From the NCBI GenBank assembly GCA_942486035.1, contig CALNXK010000101.1, positions 1,735,001-1,799,000 of the forward strand: a stretch of DNA of 64,000 nt, given 5' to 3'. The DNA is from Porites lobata (taxonomy: Eukaryota > Cnidaria > Anthozoa > Scleractinia > Poritidae). Each line of letters opens with the position of its first letter. Position 1 is the first letter of the stretch. Of this stretch, positions 47,501 to 59,500 are shown piece by piece. The notes under the pieces are model-generated. The model was not told the DNA's origin and made no database searches. It saw only the letters and a program-made list of their open reading frames with translations. The translations under genes were made by a program, and so were the position numbers.

Positions 47501-50500
47501 TTCTGCCTTTCAAGCATTTTTTTTTAAAATAAAACTTCGACTTTCACATGCACTGTGGCACTTGTAAATTTTGTGACACAAAGTGCAAGTGCTAATTACT
47601 TTCTCTAATAATGATGAACATATTAGTCCTTTGCTTGCTCACCTTAAGCTTCGAAAACTTTAGGATCACATCAAGCTTCAAACAGTTTCAGGGACACCCT
47701 ATGACTGTTTTCTGAAAATATCTGTTCAGAAAAGCAAATAATGCCTAGAATTTTCTTTTGCTTGAGGACGGCTAAAGATTTCTAGATGAGCGTTCCATTC
47801 ATGTACAATTTTCAAAGCGGTATCTAATAAATTCCCTACAATTTTCTGAAGTTCATTTTTTAATATTTTTCCACCCCGGTTACACTATTTTTTTAGAAAA
47901 AGGAAATCTAAAATTTTCGGATCCTAAAATGTGATGGAGAGAGGAATCAAAAAAATTCTCACTTTCGTAAAACGTTTAATTCCCCTAGGTTGATCGAAGA
48001 GATGAAAATTTTGTAGCACCACTTAGAGTACTCTGAATAGCCTAAAAAGTGTTTATTGTATTTTGGAGGAAACCATCGTTGGGTGCCCCTGCTGTTTATT
48101 TTATGTACAAAACCATTTTATACTATAGATCATTTTTATAGTAGACCCTTAATTTTTTTTTGGTAAAAACTTCTTGTTAACACAACGTTAATTTTCCCAA
48201 AGATTCAAACAACAGACAACAACAATGAACAAATTTTGTTGAAACTCAACAATTTTATAGTATAGACCTTTAATTTTTTTTGGTAAAAACTTCTTGTTGA
48301 CACAACGTTAATGTGAAAATTGTACTTGTAATATTATGATAATAAATGTCTTGTCTTGTCTTGTCTAATGTTCCCAAAGATTCAAACAACAGACAACAAC
48401 AATGAACAAATTTTGTTGACACTCAACAATTTTATCATACAGACCTTTAATTTTCTTTGGTAAAAACGTCTTGTTAACACAACGTTAATGTTCCCAAAGA
48501 CTCAAACAACAGACAACGACAATGACCAAATTTTGTTGAAACTCTACTATATAGAGGATATAACACGGTGGCGTGAAGATATGAATTTTATTTTCGAGTG
48601 GCAAAACAATATTTTACTACGAGAAAATAAAATTCATATCTTCAAGCCGCCGTGTAATGTTCTTCTTATTATATAGACAAAAAGGCATCGATAAAATAAT
48701 AGATTTTTATTCGCCAAAAAGTAATTGTCATGGCTCAAATTTACAGTACAGGAGTATTAGACATTGTTTAGAACAATCTTGAGAAATAACACTGAGCTGA
48801 ATATAGGGCTCTACAATGACAAAATATTAGCAAAGCTTTGAAAAATGTGTAATTAAAATTCAAAGGACGCAAGACACCTACAAATTTTGGAGGGAAGTTA
48901 ACGAAATTATATCATCGATAAATTCACGAGTAAGATTATGGAAAATAAACCACTTGGGTCCCAGATGTAGTTTTTATGAATTTTACGAGTGGTATATTTT
49001 CCAGAAATATAAATAATAATTATTTTCCCACCTAAGAAATAATCAAGGTGGGTAGGGGAGAGAGACATATTTACATTACAAGGATCTAGTAGATGGAACA
49101 AAAAGCAATGAAGACACTGTACAAAACAACAAATAGAATAAAATAACATAAAGCAAGGTAAGTAAATAACAAGGCAAAACTAAGATTGTGTATAATACAT
49201 GGTTCTTGAACATAATCATATTCTGACAATTCTCATAAAAAAAGCAGAAATGTATGAGTCCTAGAGAACAGAAAAAGATTGATGATGCTACAATTTCCCC
49301 AACCATAGAAACCATAAGTTAAAGGGACAATTAGTGAACAATATTTGTATACTGAAAATACAACATGATATGGCACAAAGTGTCAATAATTCCAATTGAT
49401 GATCAAGGGGCCATAATGGGAAACCAAAAGGTCTATGGGATAAAAAGATGGACTCCCATTCTGCGCGAAAAAAAAAAAAAAACTCAAAAAAGGGTCAAAG
49501 CAAAACTTACCCCTTTTACACGCTGCTCTTGCCAATGTTTAATTGATGCCTTATCAAGTATTTTTTCTGGGAAATAAAATTTATTTTCTCCAGTACAGAA
49601 ATGTAGGTGGTCTGGATGGGAGTGATTAGTGATTTGCTAATCACATATACAAGGACATATGGGATTCCAGACAGCTGAGATGTTTTAATAAAACATTATC
49701 TAATATAACAGTACCATAAGGAGACTGACATCATCACCTGTATTGCCACTGGAACCCTTGCCTTGTTGGAGAGAGGACAGTTGTGAAAGTAAAGGTTGTA
49801 CAATCCTTCCTCAGCTTTACTCTTTATCTGCACCACAAACTACATGAAAAAACAACAACAACAATAGACCAATTACAATAAATTAAAATTTCAATGTGAC
49901 TTAGGAGAATAAAACAAAGTAAATCACCCTGAGGCTCAGGGATGACTAACACATAGTTGACATCACCGTGAGTATCGCTATTCTTTTTACCCATCTTGGC
50001 AAAAAACATGTTTTGAAGCTAGTCAAGCCGTTTTCTGGTCACTGTCAATGTTCCAATCTCTTTTAGGCCTAGCCAATAGCACCCACTTATGTGTGCAACT
50101 TTTCTTGCAACAGGTCTGAGGCTGTTCCCACGGAAATTCCACCCAGAAGGCACCCACTGTAGTGAGCCTCATTGAATGAAGGCTAAGTTCACCGTATTAG
50201 TGTTAAAGGACTGAGTCACCTGCAGTATATAAGGTTTGGGCAGATGGGGCTCTTTATCCTTGGACGGAATACCATCTAGAAGAAGGAAAACTCCAAACCC
50301 AAATCAGGCATGTGAGAAGGACACAGCCACGCTCATATTGATAATGCCCAATGCCCATCACACGCCAGCTAAAAAGAAATCCTTTTTCAGCCCATACTGG
50401 ATTGGTCATCACCTAGATCAACAAGGACCACACCTTCTGCTGTGCACCAGGGCAGAGCTGGGAAGTATGCGACTTGTGTAACAACTAGCAAGATACGTGC

Positions 50501-53500
50501 CAGAAATAACATCGTTATTGGCACCTTATGCTTATTAGAAATAGCTAAGCATCTAATACAAAGACCACATCACCAACAGGCAAGCCATCATGCCCTATGA
50601 TGACATCTTAATGAAGGTCATATAAAGAAACCCAAGTTCAAGTGATTTGGGCATGTCTTTCATTCAGCCATGCATTCCAAGAAAAGTGCAAGGAAGGAGA
50701 AGAATAGGAAGATAAAAGAAGCACTGGAGAAAAAACATGTCTGATTTATCAGGTTTGAGGTTTTGTGATGCCATAAGACAGTCTAAAAACAAAGTCAAAT
50801 GGAGGGAAAGGTGCACCAGCAGTCATCATGACTACAGGATACTAAGGTGCAGACTGTGCAGATGCAGGTGTAATAATAATAATAAACTCTATTCAACTGT
50901 CGTGTAACTTTAGCATAGTGTTGCTAATTGGGGACACCATAACATAAATAACAAAAAATACAATATAAAATATACTCTTAGATGTGTGTGAATTAAAAAA
51001 AAATAATAATAATAATAATAAAAACTACTATACACTTACTATAAGTAATAGAAATATAGAGTTATGTGTATATGTACAATGTTAAAAATTGTAGGATTTT
51101 AGTTTAAGAAAAACATAGAAAACAGCCAGTTGGACATTACTCGAGCAAAAAACTTTCCAGGTCCAATTTCTTAATTTGTCTTTTAAAACTGTTCAAGTCA
51201 CAATGTGTCCGTACATTTCCCGGTAATTTGCATCATAAATAAGGCCCTAGATATCTGACAGAATGTTTTCTATAGGTTACAGTATTACATCTCAGAACTA
51301 CAAAGTCTGAAATACGTAAATTATAATTAGTTTCCATTATTTGGAATAATTCAGAGATGTCCATTTTTGACGTTGAACATTAGCACCATCAGGTCTTCAG
51401 TGTTCCAGCCGGAGTGTGCCATTGTGTGAATCCTGCAAAAGATCAAGAGATGGCCCTCAACAAAAGCATTCACCATTATGGCCCTTTCCTTTTTTAATTC
51501 CCAGGGCTGCGCCTCTTGTGCATTCTTTGCTTTTGACGCTAGAAACATTGCCTGGAATTTGCCTTTGTTTGCCAGCAGGAAATTATTTTTATACCAGTCG
51601 GATACAATCTTAGCCTTGTTGTTCAACAGAGTAGCAACGTTTTCGATCAGCTGGTGAGAGGCACATATTTGATGGTTGTCTGCATACATAGAAATATCAC
51701 AGTTCTTAATACTATAACTTAAGTCATTCTGAAACACGTTCCACAGCAATGGTCCAAAACATGACCCTTGGGGGCAGCCTTTTCTTATGTCATGCCGAGA
51801 GCTGTTAACTGTAGCAAGCTTAACCCTTCCTTGCTGGTCTTAAACATAAGATCTTAAGAGACATGATGACTCGTTACAGAAATTATAGGCTTGTAGTTTC
51901 TTGACCATGAGCAACAGAAGGAGAGAGTCAAATGCTTTGCTAGTATCAGAAGAGATAATCCCCAGAACTTTCCTTTGTCAATGGCCAGTCTCCAATCCAA
52001 TCTTCTACAAGTTTTATTAAGGCCATCTGACAGCTGTGATGCTTTCTGTGGGCTGACATATTTTGGGAAAGATGTAAATCCACTTTGGTTACTACTTGCT
52101 TGCCTTGCAGCTGTTCAAAGACTTTGTTTACAGCATTTTACACTGTCATGGGTCTAGTTCTTCTTCTCCATTTTTTCATCTTTCTTAAAAACAGGTACCC
52201 AATCCCCTCTCTTCCATCTCTAGGGATAATACCTAGATGTTATTGATAGATTAAAGATTTTTGTCAGTAAGGGTGCAAGTTCCCTTGCGGCTAGCTTCAA
52301 AATTCTTGGCGGTATTAAGTCGGGACCAGTGGACTTTGAAGGATTAAGGCCACATAAGGCTTTAGCAGTTTCGCGATAAGAGATCTCTGTAAATGTGAAC
52401 ATATCAGTAGAAGGCCAGTTGTTTTCAATATTTGTGACACTTGGATGGGTTGTAAAATCGTCCTCTGTTAAAGATAAGCTGGATTTACCACCCATATCGA
52501 TCATTAGCCAAGGTAGAAAAATAACCAGCAAATTCTTCCGCAACTACATTTTGGTCTTTGGCCACAGTTCCAATGTCACATGCAGTAACAAACAATCATA
52601 ACCAGAGGATCCATTTCCCTTCGCCAGAGGAGGTCTGAAAGTTTTGAAGAATTCCTGTGTTTAGATTAAAGTTCAATTCCTCAGATTTTACTTTAAGAAA
52701 TTTATTAATAGCAATGCGTCGTTGTTTTGTAGCTGCATTTCTGGTCTTCCTTTTCATTTCCCAGTTCCCCTCTATTCTGTTGTTTGCATGTGCTTTTGCT
52801 GCCTTTCTCTTGTCCCTGATTGCTTTCTTCCAGTTCTTGGTCACGTAAGGGACATCTTGAGTTCCCACATGCTTCTTCTTTACTGGGATGTGTTCGTCAA
52901 TAACGTAGTTGAGAAGACTGTGCCAATAATCACACTTCTCTTCAAGAGATTCAAATATGTCCATAAAATGCCATGCTGCAGTAACTGGGTCGTTCCCAAA
53001 GCCTTCTTCATCCAGTTTCACATAATTTCTGCACGAGAGAATTTTAGAGGGGTAATTCTTGACCATATTATTCATAATACCATATATCATGGTATGATCA
53101 CTTAATCCATGATTGATTATACCACTTGATCTAAAATACTCCGGATTGCTTGTCAGCAGAACATCAATCAGTGTTTGTGAGGTTGGTGTAACCCAAGTGG
53201 GTTTGTCCATAAGACATTTCAAATTATATGTACCTCCTCTAGATCCAATGATAGTTTCCCTTCTCTCTTGTCCACATATGTTCTAGCTGTCCAAATTTAG
53301 GTCACCTACAACTATCACATCTTACTTTAGCATGGTCGACCACATGAGACGATTTAATTCACCTTCAAGCCTCAGAAAATAATCGCCAACTGATGATTTT
53401 GGTGGCCTATAAATTCCCAGGATTATTGATTCCCTACCGGCAACATTTATTTTTATCACAAGAGCCTCAATGGTCTTGTACTCTCTTGGAAGCTTTATCT

Positions 53501-56500
53501 TCTTTGAAGTCAATGAAAGTGTAATATACACCAGGATGCCACAGCCACCCTTTTTATGTTTTTTACGAACTAGTCGATACCCTTCAAAGTTGAATAAGTC
53601 ATTGGAATTCGAGCTGTGAATCTTTGTTTCAGAGATGAATATTACTTGAGCTATCAGGAAAGAGTTTAAGTCTCTCAGTTCTTCCACTTTATTTCGGATG
53701 CTCAGGGCTTCTGATATTTCGCGCGGTCGCGGACCCGCGAAATCCCGCGAAATTCCCCAAAAAACGCGAAATACCGCGAAATCCGCAAGAAATATTTCCA
53801 AATACATGTCGGCAAAACATATTTAATACTTATCTTGGCTATTAGACCTTTTCTATTCATCCCAAATGTCCAAATCTATCTTGAAACTTCGTCACTGCAA
53901 CGAGTAAACAACGTCCCAAAACTAACAGGCGTTCTTAGATGAACTTTGCGAAAAACTGGGCACTAACCACAATGTAAACAACTTTAGCATTCGTTCATTT
54001 CTCGAGCAAACTGTTGTTGAAGGAGCAAATGATTATCCCTGTTAAAAAAACGTTAAACAACGCTGGTCATATCGACGCAAAATTGATCGTTTTTAGCGAA
54101 ATTTGCCAAAAAACCCCAGCGAAATCGGCTGTTTTTTACTGATTGTTTCTTGGCGAAGTTTCCCCGTGAAATCGGCCGATTTTTCTATGAATTTGCCCCT
54201 GAAAATCCTTCGAAATTTGACTTTTTCCGCTAAAATGCCGCGAAATCGGTCGATTTTCCTGCGAATTTTGACTTTTCTCCCGCGAAATCGGCGGATTTTG
54301 CCGCGAATTTTGAGTTTTTCCCGCGAAAATCCGACGAAATCGGCCAATTTTTCCGCAAGTTTTGACTTTTTTCCCGCGAAAATCCCGCGAAATCGGCCGA
54401 TTTTTCCGCGAATTTGCCCCCGAAAATCCCGCGAAATTTGGTGTTTTTTTCCGCGAAATATCAGAAGCCCTGGATGCTATTGATGTTTACAGGGTAAGTG
54501 CTTAATCAGCATATTTCTGGAGTCTTGTTTTCTCTGAGCAAACAAATCAAGATTGGAACAATACAGGTTTGCATAATTTTCCATGCTTGTTGACTCATCT
54601 TGGTCATTTGCATTTTCAACTTGACTTTCATTTTTCTCTTCAAAGAAAGAGTCAGAGAAATTAAAAACTCCTTGGATTGACTCTTTTCAATTTGAGGAGT
54701 TCCAGTCCCTGATATCACCAGATTGAAATTATTCGTTTATAATTCACGACACACAGGCCACTGCATTTGGTGTGAAACCTTGACTTGCAAGTAGTGCATG
54801 TTGTGCTTTGATGATTTTGAGCGATGGTTCTTTCAAACATGTCAAACATTTTATTATCTATTTTATCAAACATTTTTCCACATTGAGGGTGAATATCACT
54901 GCTACGAATGATTTGTAGTAGCTTTGGATTGAAGGTAGCCAAACTATTGGAGTAGTATGATATTCTTCACCGAAGGAATGCTTTCCTGGTCAAAACCGCA
55001 GTAGAACTTGAAAACACATGTGGCTGTTATTGTGATATCAGCTGTTAAATTGCTTGGAGCAACGTAAGATGATTTAAAAACTTCTCTTTGAGTGATTGTA
55101 TCATCCCAGAGTATTAATTTTTGCTTCCATTTAGATTAGTAGAGGTTAGGAAATAAAAGTGCACTAGGGCAATAGCAACGGAGCTAAAATTTTTGTGGCC
55201 ATTCCGTCCCATCATATCACCAGACACCTGGTGTCTGGTTATTAAGAGCTAAAACATACTAAAGAACCATTTACAGGTCCTGCACTATGCAGCCTTCTAT
55301 TCCAGATGCAAAATATCAGCTTCAGAAGTTCAGACATGCACAGAAAGCTAAATTTTTAGAGAGTATTTTGGGTTTAAAAGTCTGGACTTTTCTGCAATCT
55401 TTGTCTGCTTCAATCTCTTGCCCTTTTTCTTTTCTTTGGCAGGGCATTTACCAGGCTTCATTTCAGAGGGAAAGAATTTTTGGTAAAGCATTAAGGATTG
55501 TAGGAGTAGATGGAAGGAAGTGAAGCTGTCTAGTGGAAAAAGATTTTCATTACAGTTTTCAGGTGAACTTTACATGGTTGTTTCCGTCCTTGACTGAATC
55601 ATGCTCATGCTGGATGGGTATGGTTTGAAAGATCTCTTCCTCCTGCACAATTTAGTACATGAAAAAAATGTCCTTGACTGTTAAAACTGATGATGTCACA
55701 AGTGATACAAGGGATGTGGATAATAACAAGAATGACAGAAATAAAAACAGTTCTATTGAAATTCTATTTAACTGTCTTAACTTTAAGGGAATAGGACATT
55801 TAACCCCTATTTGTTGGTTATTAAAATAATGACTGGGGTGAATATAGTTCAATAACATACTTAATATTAAAAGAAAATAATAACAAATATAGTGAAATTT
55901 GAATATACACTGTAGCACCAAAATCCAAAATTAAAATGGCACTTTGCAAAATAGATTTAAAAATAAATGTAAGAAAAAAACAAAGTAATATACTATCACA
56001 ATAAATAAGGCTAAAATAGCTTTTATAAAAAATTAATAAAGTTGTGTAAAAACATAAACTTAAAAGAGTCTAGTTATTTGCTTGTCTGGTATCTCTGGTA
56101 GAGTAAAGAGAGTTCTGAAGCATGGGGCAGCAACAGAAAAGGCTCATCATCTACAAGTCTTTAATTCATGCAATATATCTTAGGATAGTCAATGACATTG
56201 TTGACTTAGATCATAAAAATTTTACTAGGTTGTAAATTTTGAGAAGGTCTAGTAAATAGGGAGGTTCTACTTACATTACCAGAATATGTCTTCTCTGATT
56301 TATACAAGGGCAAACTTTGAACTGGACCTTTCACTAGAGTTGCCCTAGTTGTTTCTGCTTCTCTCCTTTTTCGGGTAATGTTTCCACCTTCACTGGGAGT
56401 AAACTGTTTACTATGGTCAGCTGAATTTCTTGAAGGAGAAGTAACTGTACTGTTGGATGGTGGTGAAGGGCTTGTCAAAGTGCTCACTGACATTGATACA

Positions 56501-59500
56501 GCAGAAGACATCTTCTGGCTTTTGTTGGTTACAGCTGATAACATAGAGCTTGTAGGAGTTCTAATAGCTGTTTGTGACCCATTCTTAATATGGGTACCAG
56601 ATGAGACTGGTGAAGATGTCGCAGTTGCCACTGTTGTATACAATCTACCCATGTCCTTGATACTCAAGTCTAAGAAATCACTGCCATACTTGTCAATTTC
56701 AATACTAAAAGTAAAAAAGGGTTAAATACACATATTAAAGCACATGTAATAAATCTCTACTTCCCTAGAAATGTTAATAAAATATCTTATGTTAATAAAA
56801 TATCTTATATAAAATATAATTTACCCACCTCCAGAAAAGAAAAGAGAGGCCATTTGATACAAAAAAATAATAACAAGAACGCTCTTAGGAGCGTTGAGTC
56901 TCGCTTGCTTGGAGATGAGTTTTGTTGTCAAAGGCCCCGGTGCCGTTAAACTACTTTTCGTTTGGAATACAAAACGAGTGTTGCATGTCATAATGTATAT
57001 ACTCAAAAAGTAAAAATTGCAAGGAGAGACAGGCCGCACATCTTAGCCTCAAACCGGTGTGAAACCTTTGAAAAACTTCTACATATTGATATTGCTCCAT
57101 TGAGGAGTACTCTTTCAGGGATTCCACACTCACAAAATTGAACGATGATTTTTATCGGTATCAGGGGCCCATGACTCTGTCAGTATAAATATACATAGCT
57201 TCTTTGTACCGAACCAAGATACGGCTCGGTACAGCATATGTTCATCACAGGAAAAAAGTGTAAGTTGAACAGAACCTTATACAACATATAGTTAATTCAG
57301 TTCGCACCTATTCCTGTTGAATTAGTTGTCGGTTTTCTAAGATATCAATATCGCATAAAAGTAATGACATTTTCCATAGCTGCTTAGTATCTACTTTTAA
57401 TATCTCTGTACAGTCTCAGAGTACAATGTTTAGAGTTGTACACAGCATGCATTTTAGATAGATAGACGGACGGACGGACGGACGGATGGACGGACGGACG
57501 GACGGACGGACAGATAGATAGATAGATAGATAGGTAGGTAGGTAGATAGGTAGATAGATAGATAAATAGATAGATAGGTAGGTAGGTAGGTAGGTGGGTA
57601 GGTAAGAACCTTAGTTTATGGCACGATAAAAAGATCAGCATTGCTGGTGGGGTCATGCATACAACAATTACAAGAAAAATAAGGAGTACTGAAAGCAAAT
57701 GTACACTGAAAAATTAAAAACTGTTAAAAGTTTTTTCTTGTATTACAGTATCACCAGGATAAAGCGTTTCATTTTCTCGTCAAAACAATCACTGACTCAG
57801 ACAGACTCGGATTAGTTTACTTGAATTTAGCGTTTAGTACAGCAAACGGGGTTATGTTCTGTGAAATTTATCTACAGCCTGCGGCCCACATCATCACTGA
57901 TCCACGATTTATTTATTTATTTTATTTTCAAGTTCTTTTTAACCGATCCTTGATCCCTGATTTCTCGATCCTCAATCCTCGATCCTGATTTTCCAGTAAA
58001 CCTTGAAGTTTTGCTCATTAAGATTATTCTTTTTTTTCGACCACTCAAGTGATCAGTAAGTTGTTCCAAAATAATCAACGCTTTCAAGCCATAGAATTCT
58101 TGGACCAACCCTTTCCGGAAAAGCTCGATATGGGATTTCTATTCTATGGACATGAAGTGTTGCAAGTAGAGTGTGCGGTTAGTCAAGTTCAAAGCTACCC
58201 GTATAAACACATCAGTGACACGTTAGGGTGGATTTCCACTGATGCGTTTTTGGCTCCGCACGTTAACGCACGTAAATTTTAATCACGTAAATCAAATAGA
58301 GGTAAGACATAAAGTATTGAGATTAAACGTCAAATTAAGTGAGTTTCTACTTTTGCGCTTGCATAATTGTATGTGCAGCCTTTCATACATTGCCTTTATT
58401 TTATTTGCGAATGCAAATTTTAAGCACGTGCGGACGTAAAAATTACGTGTCAGTGGATACTTCATATCTCAAGTATTTTTTGAAGTGCAACACGACTTCA
58501 CATCGTAACAAATGCGAAAATCTATCAAATAAATACATAAAACAAAGTGAATCTATTTAACCGTACATTTCCTGTAATTGCGACAATATTCTGAGAAACG
58601 TAACGCCTTAAAAGCCACAAAATCCTGAGGATTTCCCCGCTATAATATTTTCTCATCCTGCTTGGGGATGTGCCTGCATGTCGTGCATAATTACACGAAA
58701 ATCTAGGGCCTCCATTAGAGGAAAATTACGTCATTGCCAAACTTACATGCGTCATTTCAGTCATCACCGAAATAAACTGCATTCTCATCACGAGACTCAT
58801 TTCCATACAATGAAAGTCGTCACAATTCTTATCCCCAGTTTCCACGGTCTTCGCTAAGAACGCGTGGCCTACAAACTAGGTCCGACGAAAAAAGAAAACC
58901 GACTGCATTTTAAGAGTCTCGCTCTGCTCAAGCAAGCGAGACTAATAAGTCTAAAATAAATTAAAAGCATTGGACTTTAGAATCAGAGAAACTGTTTGGT
59001 TCAATACATACAATACATACATACACCTTTATAGGACTCTTTTAACACAGTCATGGTTATTTTGTCCCATTGCAGAAATACAAATATAACTTTAGCATGG
59101 GTTAAACAAAACATAGATAATAATAGTGCCAAGTTTAAGGACAATGTAAAGAAAGTATCAGAAAAATGTGGATATTTAACAAAGGCTTGCATTGAGGTAC
59201 CTTTCAATAAAAAATAAACCTAAATTTATTTTACATGCTAGGCCAATAAACTTACTGTGACTGATCTGTCAGAACAAACTTGATAATTGCCAAAGATATT
59301 TGGTTGCCATTAGAACGTACTTGAGACTGATCCTTAAGAATACATCTCTCACTGTGCTGTTCCTAAGATAATTAAAAATCAGACCTCAGAAATATTATAT
59401 GCATAATGAATGTCTAGCAGGAGTTACAATATTTGTACAATATACTAATAATAATTAGTATAACATGTACAACTGATGGTGACTGTTCTCATATACTAAT

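Larger units (their letters stand above)
56705..59255. other. GPR107 intron with microsatellite and dispersed repeats
   Basis: No gene seen. Includes the tetranucleotide array at 57456-57604, a hairpin-ended repeat at 58905-58939, a half-copy of that hairpin at 56898-56912 (GAGTCTCGCTTGC), and at 58210-58455 a probable MITE with GTGGATTTCCACTGA near one end and TCAGTGGATAC at the other; a relative of the latter may lie at 1921-2150. Confidence 0.45.

Noticed and set aside
52596..53222. 208-codon minus-strand frame as a host gene
   Set aside because: Endonuclease end and linker of the LINE at 50873-54960 (HGLSDHTMIYG motif).
54093..54483. Arg/Phe-rich frames on both strands
   Set aside because: Translations of the GCGAAAT repeats in the nested element.
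56206..56667. Independent 153-codon Ser/Thr-rich gene
   Set aside because: It is the large lumenal exon (56704-56275) of the GPR107-like gene read past its donor; phases and flanking motifs agree with that.
57384..57698. Tyr/Leu/Pro-rich 104-codon frame
   Set aside because: Tetranucleotide microsatellite translation.
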